Source: Ramlibacter monticola
GTDB taxonomy: Bacteria > Pseudomonadota > Gammaproteobacteria > Burkholderiales > Burkholderiaceae_C
Reading direction: 5' to 3'
Assembly: GCF_016722785.1 (NCBI RefSeq)
Contig: NZ_JAEQNE010000012.1
Span: 57,501 to 110,087, forward strand
DNA length: 52,587 nt
Positions within the stretch are counted from its first letter, which is position 1; every line of letters starts with the position of its first letter. The notes beneath the pieces were generated by a model. It had not been told where the DNA came from. It did no database searches and was given only the letters and a program-made list of their open reading frames with translations. Positions 21,598-30,762 of the stretch are shown piece by piece. Made by a program: the position numbers and the translations under genes.

Positions 21598-22251
21598 TTA
21601 CTCGCGACATTCGGTTTGCGTGATAGCCCTCATACGCCCCCGGCCATCTTGTAGTACAGCAACCAGCCGCAGGCGTTCGGGCCGGCTGCGGGCCGGCACC
21701 TGCATCGAGCGGGTCTCCGCCAGCGCGCCGGGGCCGCGATCCTTGCCCTGCCAGTCCGGCCGGAAGACCTTGCGCACCACGAGCCGCGGGACCGGGCTGC
21801 CGTCCGCGCCGGCCGGCATCTTTTCCACCAGGAGCAGCCACGCGTGCCAGGGCTCGCTGCCGGCGGCCTCCAACTCGATCGAGGTGCCGACGTAGTCGTT
21901 GAAGGCATCCCCGTGAGCGATGCGCAGCGGCACCGGGGCACCCTCGCGCCGGCTGGTGACGACGGTGGCCCGGCTGGGCGCGCGTTGCCGCAGCCAGCCC
22001 AGTCGTTCCATGGCGTCGTCGCTGGCGGCGATGGCAGCGCCCCGGGCGCTGCGGCCCGGCACGACCCAGTCGAGGACGAGCGTGTCGGCCGTCGGCCGGG
22101 GCCCGGCACCGTCGCGCCAGCAGGCCAGGCAGTCGGCGCGGGTGAAGCGCTCGACCAGCGTGCCGACGGGCGGCACCTCGTCGCTGGTGCACAGCGCCTG
22201 CGCCGCCAGGGGCGGCAGCGCGAGCAGGAGGGTGGCGGCGAGGCGGAACAC
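21598..22251 (-). CDS. secreted hypothetical protein with Cys pair
   Basis: 217 aa. The signal peptide FRLAATLLLALPPLAAQALC is followed by a periplasmic protein with CLACWRDG (two Cys three apart), VVTSRREG and a C-terminal VARSRPERLRLVAVLQDG-like strand, probably a beta-sandwich. No known domain recognised. The GTG at 22251 is chosen because it starts exactly at the signal peptide; the first ATG upstream is in another frame. Its start is 58 bp from the divergent uvrD gene, so their promoters overlap. Confidence 0.6.
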   Translation of the reverse strand: MFRLAATLLLALPPLAAQALCTSDEVPPVGTLVERFTRADCLACWRDGAGPRPTADTLVLDWVVPGRSARGAAIAASDDAMERLGWLRQRAPSRATVVTSRREGAPVPLRIAHGDAFNDYVGTSIELEAAGSEPWHAWLLLVEKMPAGADGSPVPRLVVRKVFRPDWQGKDRGPGALAETRSMQVPARSRPERLRLVAVLQDGRGRMRAITQTECRE

Positions 22252-22309
22252 AGCGCATGAGATGCCGCCGGGGCGGCATCGGTTCCCGGGCGGCTTTCTA
22301 CAATGTCCC

Positions 22310-24682
22310 ATGTTCCCAGAAGTCGCCGCCGAATCGCCGCTGCTGCAGCACCTCAATCCCGAGCAGCATGCGGCCGTCACGCTCCCCAGCGAGCACGCGC
22401 TCATCCTCGCGGGCGCCGGTTCCGGCAAGACCCGCGTCCTGACCACCCGGATCGCCTGGCTGCTGGCCACCGGCCAGATCGGCCCCGGCAACGTCATGGC
22501 CGTCACCTTCACCAACAAGGCGGCCAAGGAAATGATGACGCGGCTGGCCGCCATGCTGCCCGTCAACGTGCGCGGCATGTGGATCGGCACCTTCCACGGC
22601 CTGTGCAACCGCTTCCTGCGCGCCCACTCCAAGCTGGCGGGCCTGCCGCCCGCGTTCCAGATCCTCGATACGCAGGACCAGCTCTCGGCCATCAAGCGCC
22701 TGATGAAGCAGCACAACGTGGACGATGAGCGCTTCCCGGCCAAGGAACTGCAGTGGTTCATCGCCGGCGCCAAGGAAGAGGGCCTGCGGCCCGCCATGGT
22801 CGAGACCCGGACGGAGGACGACCGCCGCAAGGTCGAGATCTTCCAGCTCTACGAGGAGCAGTGCCAGCGCGAGGGCGTGGTCGACTTCGCCGAGCTGATG
22901 CTGCGCAGCTACGAGCTGCTGCGCGACAACGATCCGATCCGCGAACACTACCGGCGGCGCTTCCACCACATCCTGATCGACGAGTTCCAGGACACCAACC
23001 GCCTGCAGTACGCCTGGATCAAGATGTTCGCGGGCCCGGGCAATTCCGTGTTCGCGGTCGGCGACGACGACCAGAGCATCTACGCCTTCCGCGGCGCGCG
23101 CGTGGGCAACATGGCCGACTTCGTGCGCGAGTTCCAGGTCGCCCACCAGATCAAGCTGGAACAGAACTACCGCAGCTTCAGCAACATCCTCGATTCGGCC
23201 AACGCCCTGATCGCGCACAACAAGTCGCGCCTGGGCAAGAACCTGCGCACCGACCAGGGGCCCGGCGAGCCGGTGCGCGTGTACGAGGCGCCGACCGACA
23301 TGGCCGAGGCGCAGTGGCTGGTGGAGGAGGCGCGCCAGCTGGTGCGCGAGGACGTGCCGCGGCACGAGATCGCGATCCTCTACCGCAGCAACGCGCAGAG
23401 CCGCGTGATGGAAACCGCGCTGTTCAATGCCGCCGTGCCTTATCGCGTGTACGGGGGGCTGCGCTTCTTCGAGCGCGCCGAGATCAAGCATGCGCTGTCC
23501 TACCTGCGGCTGCTGGAGAACCCGAACGACGACACCAGCTTCCTGCGCGTGGTGAATTTCCCGGCGCGCGGCATCGGCGCGCGCACCGTCGAACAGCTGC
23601 AGGACGCCGCCCGCGCGGCCGGCAGCTCGCTGCACGACGCGGTGAAGTCCACCACCGGCAAGGCCGGCGCCAACCTCGCCGCCTTCGTCGCCAAGGTCGA
23701 CGCGATGCGCGCCGAGACCGAGGGCCTGACGCTGCGCGAGATCATCGAGGTGATGCTGCAGCGAAGCGGCCTCGTCGAGCACTACCGCGCCGAGCGCGAC
23801 GGCGCCGACCGCATCGAGAACCTGGAAGAACTGGTCAACGCGGCGGAGAGCTTCGTCACCCAGGAAGGCTTCGGCCGCGACGCGGTGGCCCTGCCGATCG
23901 ACGAGCTCGGCGCCACGGTGCTGCGGCAGTCGCCGGCCAGCCAGGGGCTGGATCCGAGCCTGCCGGAAGTGAACGAGCCGGCGCCCGACTACGTGCCGCC
24001 CGATGCCGAGACGGGCGAGACGCTGTCGCCGCTGGCGGCCTTCCTCACGCATGCCGCGCTGGAGTCGGGCGACAACCAGGCGCAGGCGGGGCAGGACGCG
24101 GTGCAGCTGATGACCGTGCACGCCGCCAAGGGCCTGGAGTTCGACTGCGTGTTCGTGACCGGCCTGGAAGAGGGCCTGTTCCCGAGCGAGCGTTCGCTGG
24201 CCGACTACGAGGGGCTGGAGGAGGAGCGGCGGCTGATGTACGTCGCGATCACGCGGGCCCGCAAGCGCCTGTACCTCAGCCACTCGCAGACGCGCCTGCT
24301 GCACGGGCAGACGCGCTACAACGTGCGCAGCCGCTTCTTCGACGAGCTGCCCGCGCACGCGCTCAAGTGGCTGACGCCGAAGAACCAGAGCTTCGGCGGT
24401 TCCGCCTTCGGCTTCGGCATGGGCTATCCGACCTCGCGTGGGTCTTCGGCCGGTTACGGCCGTTCGAGCGAGACCTTCGCCAGCCCGCCGGTGCCGCCGC
24501 AGAAGGCCGAACCCGCGCACGGCCTGCGGGCCGGCATGAAGGTGTTCCACGCCAAGTTCGGCGAGGGCACGGTGCTGACGCTGGAAGGCAGCGGCCAGGA
24601 CGCGCGGGCGCACATCAACTTCCCGCGCCACGGCCAGAAGTGGCTCGCGCTGGCGGTGGCGAAGCTGACGCCGGTGCCCTGA
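22310..24682 (+). CDS. uvrD: DNA helicase II (UvrD)
   Basis: 790 aa. ATP-dependent 3'-5' helicase for mismatch and nucleotide-excision repair. Q-motif region SPLLQHLNPEQHAAVTLP; Walker A AGAGSGKT (about 34-41); motif Ia VTFTNKAAKEM; motif II LIDEFQDTN (about 222-230); motif III VGDDDQSIYAFRGA; motif IV LEQNYRS; motif V TVHAAKGLEFDCVF; motif VI YVAITRARKRLYL. The C-terminal 55 residues (AGMKVFHAKFGEGTVLTLEG onward) form a small beta barrel typical of UvrD/PcrA. Full length, no missing motif. The start overlaps no other gene; weak ribosome-binding site. Confidence 0.93.
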   Translation: MFPEVAAESPLLQHLNPEQHAAVTLPSEHALILAGAGSGKTRVLTTRIAWLLATGQIGPGNVMAVTFTNKAAKEMMTRLAAMLPVNVRGMWIGTFHGLCNRFLRAHSKLAGLPPAFQILDTQDQLSAIKRLMKQHNVDDERFPAKELQWFIAGAKEEGLRPAMVETRTEDDRRKVEIFQLYEEQCQREGVVDFAELMLRSYELLRDNDPIREHYRRRFHHILIDEFQDTNRLQYAWIKMFAGPGNSVFAVGDDDQSIYAFRGARVGNMADFVREFQVAHQIKLEQNYRSFSNILDSANALIAHNKSRLGKNLRTDQGPGEPVRVYEAPTDMAEAQWLVEEARQLVREDVPRHEIAILYRSNAQSRVMETALFNAAVPYRVYGGLRFFERAEIKHALSYLRLLENPNDDTSFLRVVNFPARGIGARTVEQLQDAARAAGSSLHDAVKSTTGKAGANLAAFVAKVDAMRAETEGLTLREIIEVMLQRSGLVEHYRAERDGADRIENLEELVNAAESFVTQEGFGRDAVALPIDELGATVLRQSPASQGLDPSLPEVNEPAPDYVPPDAETGETLSPLAAFLTHAALESGDNQAQAGQDAVQLMTVHAAKGLEFDCVFVTGLEEGLFPSERSLADYEGLEEERRLMYVAITRARKRLYLSHSQTRLLHGQTRYNVRSRFFDELPAHALKWLTPKNQSFGGSAFGFGMGYPTSRGSSAGYGRSSETFASPPVPPQKAEPAHGLRAGMKVFHAKFGEGTVLTLEGSGQDARAHINFPRHGQKWLALAVAKLTPVP

Positions 24683-24689
24683 CGGCGTT

Positions 24690-25439
24690 TCAGCGCACCG
24701 CCGGATGCACCTGCCCCGGCTGCGGGTCCAGGGAGCCGGAGCCATCCTTCGTTCCCCGCCGACCCGCCACCTGCCAGGGCGTGCGTTCTCCCAGCAGCCG
24801 CGCCAGGAACTCCATTTCCTCGTCGGTGTGGTTGATCGCGGGGGCCGGCGTCAGCAGGCGGCCGTTCACCGGCGCGGGCTCGGCCCAGAAGGACTGGTGG
24901 TAGTCGGCCTGGGAGACGAGGTGCTCCCGGCCCGCCGTCAGGTCGATCACGCCGTAGCAGTTGCAGAAATAGGTGCGCAGGTCCTCTCCCGGCCGCACTT
25001 CGGCGTACAGGCCGGTGCCGCGGATGCCGGCCGTCAGCGTGGGCGTCACGAGCTGGCGCGGCGTGCCCCTGCCCCACGCGGCCGCCACGGCGCCCGTCAG
25101 CAGGCGCAGCACGCTCACCGTGTGCAAGGTCCGGCCGCGCGCCACCGCCACCCGCGTGTTCTCGCGCAGCTGGATCGCGGCGTCGCCCACCACGAACACG
25201 AGGTGCGCGCCCGGCCCGGTCTCGATCCGGTCGCCGGTCTGGATGTACTGCGTCGGACGCAGCACCTGCCCATTGAGCAGCGCATCGCCGCGCATCTCCA
25301 CGATGTTGCTGCGCTGCTGCGCCACCGCCGCGCCCCAGCCGCCCAGGGCGGCCCAGGCGGCCGCCCCCCGCAGGAAGCCGCGGCGCCGGAACCACGAGAG
25401 CTCGTCTTCGGTGCGGCCCTGCCGGGTGTGCTGGTTCAT
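24690..25439 (-). CDS. FecR-domain protein with Tat signal
   Basis: 249 aa. Starts with a twin-arginine signal (FRRRGFLRGAAAWAALGGWG, cleavage near AVAQ), so it is exported folded. The mature part is a FecR-type beta domain: GDALLNGQVLRPTQYIQTGD, VVGDAAIQLRENTRVAV, VLRLLTGAVAAAWG and GIRGTGLYAEV, then a short C-terminal region. There is no anti-sigma N-domain, so despite the FecR name it need not be a sigma-factor regulator. The ATG overlaps the stop of the BPSS1780-type gene (ATGA), so both are made together in the membrane/periplasm. Confidence 0.8.
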   Translation of the reverse strand: MNQHTRQGRTEDELSWFRRRGFLRGAAAWAALGGWGAAVAQQRSNIVEMRGDALLNGQVLRPTQYIQTGDRIETGPGAHLVFVVGDAAIQLRENTRVAVARGRTLHTVSVLRLLTGAVAAAWGRGTPRQLVTPTLTAGIRGTGLYAEVRPGEDLRTYFCNCYGVIDLTAGREHLVSQADYHQSFWAEPAPVNGRLLTPAPAINHTDEEMEFLARLLGERTPWQVAGRRGTKDGSGSLDPQPGQVHPAVR

Positions 25440-26221
25440 TGCGTGCTTTCTTCACCGGGGGTGGCTTGGGCGTCCGGGAGGTCGTCGGCCCGGAAGCTGT
25501 CGCGGAACGTGAAGTACATCGAGGTGGAGAACATCGCGACCAGCAGCAGCACCGTGGGCATCATCACGCTGCGGGCCACGGCCGCGCCGCCCATCGCCAT
25601 GCCCAGCATGCTGAAGGCGGAGCCGACCAGGAAGAAGACCGCCAGCCAGGTCGCGCCGTAGGTCAGCATCGCGCCCAGGTTGCGGAAGCAGGCGACGGCG
25701 CTGAAGAACAGGCTTTTCACCGGCGCCACGCCGTGCCAGTGCACGAGGGCGGGCGAGTGCCAGAACAGGATCACCAGGGGCGTGTGCAGCAGCAGCGCCA
25801 CCAGGGAGCGCGCGTCCAGCGGCGTGCCCTGGGCGTCCGCGGCGAGGGGAGGATTGGAATCGGCCACCAGCGCCGTGGCCAGCAGGGTGGCCAGCATCGA
25901 TCCCACCGTGTAGATCGCGCCCAGCACCAGCATCGCGCGGGCGCGCTGGCGGCCGGCCCGGAAGGCGCTGATCAGGACGGAGGGCATCGGGAAGCGGCCG
26001 CCCGCCGCCTCCGCGGTGGCGGCCATGAGGCCCAGGGTGGCCGCCGGCACCAGCATCGCGCCCAGCAGGGAACCCACCAGCGGCAGTTGCGACAGCACCA
26101 GCACCCCGGCCATGTACATGAAGAACAGGCCGGTGAGCGCCAGCGGCTGCTTCAGGAAGGCCTGGATCCCGAGCTTCACCCAGACGAGGCCCGTGCGGGC
26201 GGGAACGATGTTGAGTTTCAC
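25436..26221 (-). CDS. BPSS1780-family multi-pass membrane protein
   Basis: 261 aa. Begins (GTG) MKLNIVPARTGLVWVKLGIQ, the family signature, followed by about six membrane helices (about 25-55, 60-80, 95-120, 140-165, 175-205, 215-245) and a short acidic Pro-rich tail. The family is conserved in Burkholderia and relatives and has no assigned function. It often neighbours homoserine kinase in this order of bacteria, as here. Cotranslated with the downstream FecR-domain gene. Confidence 0.82.
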   Translation of the reverse strand: MKLNIVPARTGLVWVKLGIQAFLKQPLALTGLFFMYMAGVLVLSQLPLVGSLLGAMLVPAATLGLMAATAEAAGGRFPMPSVLISAFRAGRQRARAMLVLGAIYTVGSMLATLLATALVADSNPPLAADAQGTPLDARSLVALLLHTPLVILFWHSPALVHWHGVAPVKSLFFSAVACFRNLGAMLTYGATWLAVFFLVGSAFSMLGMAMGGAAVARSVMMPTVLLLVAMFSTSMYFTFRDSFRADDLPDAQATPGEESTQ

Positions 26222-26338
26222 GAAGGGCTACGCAGCAGGAGTCGTTATGGAGGTGATGAGGGGCCCGGCCCGCCCCGCGGCTCGGCGGGCGCCATGGCAA
26301 ATTTAACGCAAGCCCCGGCGCGGCCGGGACCGCCTGCC

Positions 26339-27310
26339 TCAAAGGGAGGCCGAAGTGACCGGATGCGCGACCCGTTCGCGCAGCACCCGCTCGAAATGGG
26401 TGGGATCGTGCGGCTTGAGCAGGGAGGCCTCGCGCGGCAGGTGGAAGTCCCACAGGCGCGAGATCCAGAAGCGCAGCGCGCCCGCCCGCAGCATGGCCGG
26501 CAGCATCTGCCGCTCGGCGGCGGACAGCGGCCGCACGGACGCGTAGGCCTGGACGAAGGCGCGGGCGCGCTCGGCGTCGTGGCGGCCGGTCGGCAGGTCG
26601 ACTGCCCAATCGTTGAGGCACACGGCGATGTCGAACAGCCAGGGGTCCACGCCGGCGAAATAGAAATCGAAGAAGCCCGTGAGCCGGCCGTCCTCGAACA
26701 TGACGTTGTCGCGGAACAGGTCGGCGTGGACCGGCCCGCGCGGCAGGGCGGCGCAGGCCGAGCTCGCCGCCACGTGGTTCTGGTAGGCCAGCTCGCTGCG
26801 CAGCAGGGCGGCCTGGGGTTCTTCCAGGAAGGGCAGCACCACCGGCACGGTCTCGTTCCACCAGGGCAGGCCGCGCAGGTTAGGCTGGTGGCGGTTGTAG
26901 TCGCGCCCCGCCAGGTGCATGCGGGCCAGCATCGCGCCCACCTGGGCGCAGTGGTCCGGGCCCGGCGCCAGTTCGTGCTTGCCGGCCAGCTTGTTCACCA
27001 GCGCGGCGGGCTTGCCGCAGACCGTGAGCAGGATGTCGCCGCCGCGGTCCGCCTGCGGGTCGGGCACCGGGATGCCGTGCTGCGCCAGGTGCTTCATCAG
27101 GTGCAGGTAGAACGGCAGCTGTTCGGCGGTGAGGCGCTCGAACAGGGTCAGCACGTATTCGCGGGCGCCGAGCATGTCCTCCGCGGTCACGAAGTAGTTG
27201 GTGTTCTCGATGCCGCTCTGGATGCCGCGCAGCTCGCGCAGCTCGCCCAGCTTCAGTTCGCGCAGGAGGGCGCTGGCCTCGGCTTCCGAGACTTCGGTGA
27301 AGACTGCCAA
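26339..27310 (-). CDS. thrB: homoserine kinase (ThrB, APH-fold type)
   Basis: 323 aa. Phosphorylates homoserine in threonine synthesis; cytosolic. Aminoglycoside-kinase fold: MAVFTEVSEAEASALL start, GIQSGIENTNYFVT loop, the ATP-binding Lys in PAALVNKLAGKHEL, the catalytic loop PRGPVHADLFRDNVMFEDGR (Asp about residue 191) and metal-binding DFYFAGVDPWLFDIAV. The TTG start at 27310 has GGAGG 8 nt upstream. The neighbours DUF2782 and polA are the usual Burkholderiales arrangement. Confidence 0.9.
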   Translation of the reverse strand: MAVFTEVSEAEASALLRELKLGELRELRGIQSGIENTNYFVTAEDMLGAREYVLTLFERLTAEQLPFYLHLMKHLAQHGIPVPDPQADRGGDILLTVCGKPAALVNKLAGKHELAPGPDHCAQVGAMLARMHLAGRDYNRHQPNLRGLPWWNETVPVVLPFLEEPQAALLRSELAYQNHVAASSACAALPRGPVHADLFRDNVMFEDGRLTGFFDFYFAGVDPWLFDIAVCLNDWAVDLPTGRHDAERARAFVQAYASVRPLSAAERQMLPAMLRAGALRFWISRLWDFHLPREASLLKPHDPTHFERVLRERVAHPVTSASL

Positions 27311-27400
27311 ATCAAGCCTCCGACGAGCCGCCTCTGGGAGGCTTGAGCCCCCTCGGGAGGCGGCGACTACACGTAGTGAGGAGCGTGGGGGCGCACATCT
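27311..27400. other. thrB leader region with hairpin
   Basis: GCCGCCTC (27327-27334) pairs with GAGGCGGC (27357-27364) around a 22-nt loop, between the DUF2782 stop and the thrB start. No T-run follows on either strand. It could act on thrB translation or be a dispersed intergenic element; there is nothing else recognisable in these 90 bp. Confidence 0.35.
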
Positions 27401-27709
27401 CTAGAAACCCAGGACGTTCCAGACGCGCTGCTTGCGCCCGGAGAAGCCCTCGCGGCTCTCCGACGGGCGGCTGCGGCCCATGTCGTCCGGCTGCAATTCG
27501 TACGCGGGCATGTTGGCCTTGGGCTGCACCGTGACGTTCTGCGTCTGGCCGCCGACGCGCAGCTCCTCGATGCTGTTGCCGGCATCCTCGATGTGGATGC
27601 GCTCGATCTTCTGGTTCCGGCGCGGGTCGACCTCGGTGTCGCGCTCGAGGGTCGCCTGGGCGAGCACGCCGGCGGGGAGGAGGACGAGGAGGAACAGGCT
27701 CGCGCGCAT
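27401..27709 (-). CDS. DUF2782 family protein
   Basis: 102 aa. Signal peptide (MRASLFLLVLLPAGVLAQ) then a small periplasmic domain with KIERIHIEDAGNSIEELRVG and VTVQPKANMPAYELQPDDMG, the DUF2782 core. The basic tail ends QRVWNVLGF, as is common in the family. Function unknown; position beside polA and thrB is typical. It diverges from polA with 64 bp between the starts. Confidence 0.85.
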   Translation of the reverse strand: MRASLFLLVLLPAGVLAQATLERDTEVDPRRNQKIERIHIEDAGNSIEELRVGGQTQNVTVQPKANMPAYELQPDDMGRSRPSESREGFSGRKQRVWNVLGF

Positions 27710-27773
27710 GCCGCATTGTAGGCCGGCGGGGGGTGGCGAAGCCCGATCCCCAGCGATGCACAATGCCTTCCCT

Positions 27774-30608
27774 ATGAGCGAGACGGACGAAGTCCCCACC
27801 CCCGAACCCAAGGTGCTGCTGCTGGTCGACGGCTCCAGCTATCTCTATCGCGCCTTCCACGCGATGCCCGACCTGCGCGCCGTGCCCGGCGATCCCACGA
27901 GCCCGGCCACCGGCGCGATCCGCGGCATGATCAACATGATGCAGAAGCTGCGCAAGGACGTGCGGGCCGACTACGCGGCCTGCGTGTTCGACGCGCCCGG
28001 TGCCACCTTCCGCGACGAGATCTACCCCGAGTACAAGGCGACCCGCTCGCCGATGCCCGACGACCTGCGGGCGCAGATCCCGCCGATCCACGAGGTGGTG
28101 CAGCTGCTCGGGTGGAAGGTGCTGAACGTCCCCGGCGTGGAAGCCGACGACGTGATCGGCACGCTGGCCTGCCTGGCCACGCGCGCCGGCGTGCGGACCA
28201 TCATCTCCAGCGGCGACAAGGACCTGTCGCAGCTGGTGAACGAGCACGTCGTCGTGATCGACACCATGAACGACAAGCGCCGCGACATCGCCGGCGTGGA
28301 GGCGGAGTTCGGCATCCCGCCGCGGCTGATGGTGGACTACCAGTCGCTGGTCGGCGACTCGGTCGACAACGTGCCGGGCGTCGACAAGGTCGGCCCCAAG
28401 ACCGCCGTGAAGCTGCTGCAGGAATGGGGCTCCCTCGACAACCTGATCGCCAACGCGGACAAGGTCAAGGGCGCGGTGGGCGAGAACCTGCGGCGCGCGC
28501 TCGAGTGGCTGCCCAAGGGCCGCGCGCTGCTGACGATCCGCACCGACTGCGACCTGAAGGACCACATCCCCGGCATCCCGGACCTGCAGGACATCGTGAT
28601 CGGCGGCCAGGAGGTCGAGAAGCTCAAGGAGTTCTACGAGCGCTACGGCTTCAAGGGCCTGGCGCGCCAGCTCGACGAACACGCGGTCTCGCCCGAACTG
28701 CTGGAGGAGCACAGGAAGGAGCAGCGCCAGAAGGAACGCGCCGCCCGCCTGCCCACCGGCGGCCTGTTCGAGGAGCCGGACCTCTCCGGGCTCTCGCAGG
28801 CGACCACGCTGCACTACGACACGATCTTCACCTGGGAGCAGTTCACGCCCTGGCTGGAGCGCATCGAGTCGGCGGCGCTGGTGGCGCTGGACACCGAGAC
28901 CGATTCGCTCGACGAGATCAAGTCGGGCATCGTCGGGCTGTCCTTCAGCACCGAACCGGGTCTTGCCTGTTACATCCCGCTGGCGCACAACTACCAGGGC
29001 GCGCCCGACCAGTTGCCGCGCGACGAAGTGCTGCAGCGCCTGAAGCCCTGGCTGGAGAACCCGCAAAGGCACAAGCTCGGGCAGCACGTCAAGTTCGACC
29101 GCCACGCCTTCGCCAACCACGGCATCGAGGTGCAGGGCTACGTGCACGACACGATGCTGCAAAGCTACGTGCTGGAGGTGCACAAGCCGCACGGGCTCGC
29201 GAGCCTCGCCGAGCGCCACCTGGGCCGCTCCGGCATCGACTACGAGACCATCGCCGGCAAGGGCGCGCACCAGATCCCCTTCAACCAGGTGCCGGTGGAC
29301 AAGGCGGCCGAATACTCCTGCGAGGACTCGGACCAGACGCTGGACGTGCACCTGGCCCTGTTCCCGAAGCTGGAGAAGGATTCGAAGCTGCGCTTCATCT
29401 ACGACCTGGAGATCCAGTGCAGCGAGGTGCTGTACCGCGTCGAGCGCAACGGGGTGCTGATCGACGCCCGGGCGCTCGCGCAGCAGAGCACCGAACTGGG
29501 CCAGCGCATGATGCAGCTCGAACGCGAGGCGCACGAGCTCGCGGGGCAGCCCTTCAACCTCGGCAGCCCCAAGCAGATCGGCGAGATCCTGTTCACCAAG
29601 CAGGGCCTGCCCGTGGTGAAGAAGACCGCCAGCGGTGCGCCCAGCACCGACGAAGAGGTGCTGGAGAAGCTGGCCGAGGACTATCCGCTCCCCGCGCGCA
29701 TCCTGGAGCACCGCAGCCTGTCGAAGCTGAAGGGCACCTATACCGACACGCTGCCGCAGATGGTGCATCCGCGCAGCGGCCGCGTGCACACGCACTACGC
29801 GCAGGCGGTGGCGGTGACGGGTCGGCTTTCGAGCAACGATCCCAACCTGCAGAACATCCCGATCCGCACGGCGGAGGGCCGGCGCATCCGCGAGGCCTTC
29901 ATCGCCGCGCCGGGCTCGCGCATCGCGAGCGCCGACTACAGCCAGATCGAGCTGCGGATCATGGCGCACATCAGCGAGGACGAGGCGCTGCTGCGCGCCT
30001 TCCGCGAGTCCATGGACGTGCACCGGGCCACCGCCTCGGAGGTCTTCGGTGTCGCGCCGGACCAGGTCTCGAACGAGCAGCGCCGCTATGCGAAGGTGAT
30101 CAACTTCGGCCTGATCTACGGCATGAGCGCCTTCGGGCTGGCGCGCAACCTGGGCATCGAGACGGCGGCGGCGAAGAACTACATCGACCGCTATTTCCAG
30201 CGCTATCCGGGCGTGAAGCAGTACATGGACGAGACGCGCCTGTCGGCCAAGAGCCGCGGCTACGTGGAGACCGTGTTCGGCCGGCGCCTCTACCTGCCGG
30301 AGATCAACTCACCGAACGGCCCGCGCCGCGGCAGCGCCGAGCGCCAGGCGATCAACGCGCCCATGCAGGGCACGGCGGCGGACCTGATCAAGATGTCGAT
30401 GATCGAGGTGCAGAAGGTGCTGGAGCGCGAGCAGCGCCGCACGAAGATGATCATGCAGGTGCACGACGAACTGGTGTTCGAGGTGCCGGAGGACGAGGTC
30501 GAGTGGGCGCGGGGCGAGATCCCTCGGATCATGGCCGCCGTCGCGGAACTGCGCGTGCCGCTGCTGGCGGAGTTCGGTGTGGGCGCGAACTGGGAAGAGG
30601 CGCACTGA
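27774..30608 (+). CDS. polA: DNA polymerase I
   Basis: 944 aa. Repair and Okazaki-fragment polymerase. The 5'-nuclease domain (about 15-300) has LLVDGSSYLYRAFHAM, VFDAPGATFRDEIY and VIGTLA; the 3'-5' exonuclease (about 345-530) keeps its metal residues in VALDTETDSLD, GQHVKFDRHAF and YSCEDSDQTLDVH, so proofreading should be active. The polymerase (about 560-944) has motif A SADYSQIELRIMAHISEDEA, motif B RRYAKVINFGLIYGMSAFGL and motif C MQVHDELVFEVPED. An ATG 18 bases upstream is also possible. It ends 8 bp from a long-hairpin repeat. Confidence 0.95.
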   Translation: MSETDEVPTPEPKVLLLVDGSSYLYRAFHAMPDLRAVPGDPTSPATGAIRGMINMMQKLRKDVRADYAACVFDAPGATFRDEIYPEYKATRSPMPDDLRAQIPPIHEVVQLLGWKVLNVPGVEADDVIGTLACLATRAGVRTIISSGDKDLSQLVNEHVVVIDTMNDKRRDIAGVEAEFGIPPRLMVDYQSLVGDSVDNVPGVDKVGPKTAVKLLQEWGSLDNLIANADKVKGAVGENLRRALEWLPKGRALLTIRTDCDLKDHIPGIPDLQDIVIGGQEVEKLKEFYERYGFKGLARQLDEHAVSPELLEEHRKEQRQKERAARLPTGGLFEEPDLSGLSQATTLHYDTIFTWEQFTPWLERIESAALVALDTETDSLDEIKSGIVGLSFSTEPGLACYIPLAHNYQGAPDQLPRDEVLQRLKPWLENPQRHKLGQHVKFDRHAFANHGIEVQGYVHDTMLQSYVLEVHKPHGLASLAERHLGRSGIDYETIAGKGAHQIPFNQVPVDKAAEYSCEDSDQTLDVHLALFPKLEKDSKLRFIYDLEIQCSEVLYRVERNGVLIDARALAQQSTELGQRMMQLEREAHELAGQPFNLGSPKQIGEILFTKQGLPVVKKTASGAPSTDEEVLEKLAEDYPLPARILEHRSLSKLKGTYTDTLPQMVHPRSGRVHTHYAQAVAVTGRLSSNDPNLQNIPIRTAEGRRIREAFIAAPGSRIASADYSQIELRIMAHISEDEALLRAFRESMDVHRATASEVFGVAPDQVSNEQRRYAKVINFGLIYGMSAFGLARNLGIETAAAKNYIDRYFQRYPGVKQYMDETRLSAKSRGYVETVFGRRLYLPEINSPNGPRRGSAERQAINAPMQGTAADLIKMSMIEVQKVLEREQRRTKMIMQVHDELVFEVPEDEVEWARGEIPRIMAAVAELRVPLLAEFGVGANWEEAH

Positions 30609-30615
30609 GGCAGTC

Positions 30616-30755
30616 GAAAACCTGACAGCCGAACGCAGAGGGCGCAGAGAATGCGCAGAGGACGCAGAAGGAACCCGAATTTCTTAAAAATTCATGTCTT
30701 CTTCTGCGTCCTCTGCGTAACCTTTGCGCCCTCTGCGTTCGGCTGTCAGGTTTTC
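30616..30755. repeat. long-hairpin intergenic repeat, copy B
   Basis: 140 bp. The outer arms GAAAACCTGACAGCCGAACG... (30616-30646) are a perfect 31-bp inverted repeat with 30725-30755; the inside holds more CGCAGAGGACGCAGA-type units. It lies between the convergent polA and ubiX stops. Same family as copy A, with better preserved arms. Confidence 0.9.
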
Positions 30756-30762
30756 GCTCGAA

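Noticed and set aside
22298..24745. Minus-strand frame of about 815 codons opposite uvrD
   Set aside because: Antisense shadow; uvrD has every helicase motif in order on the plus strand.
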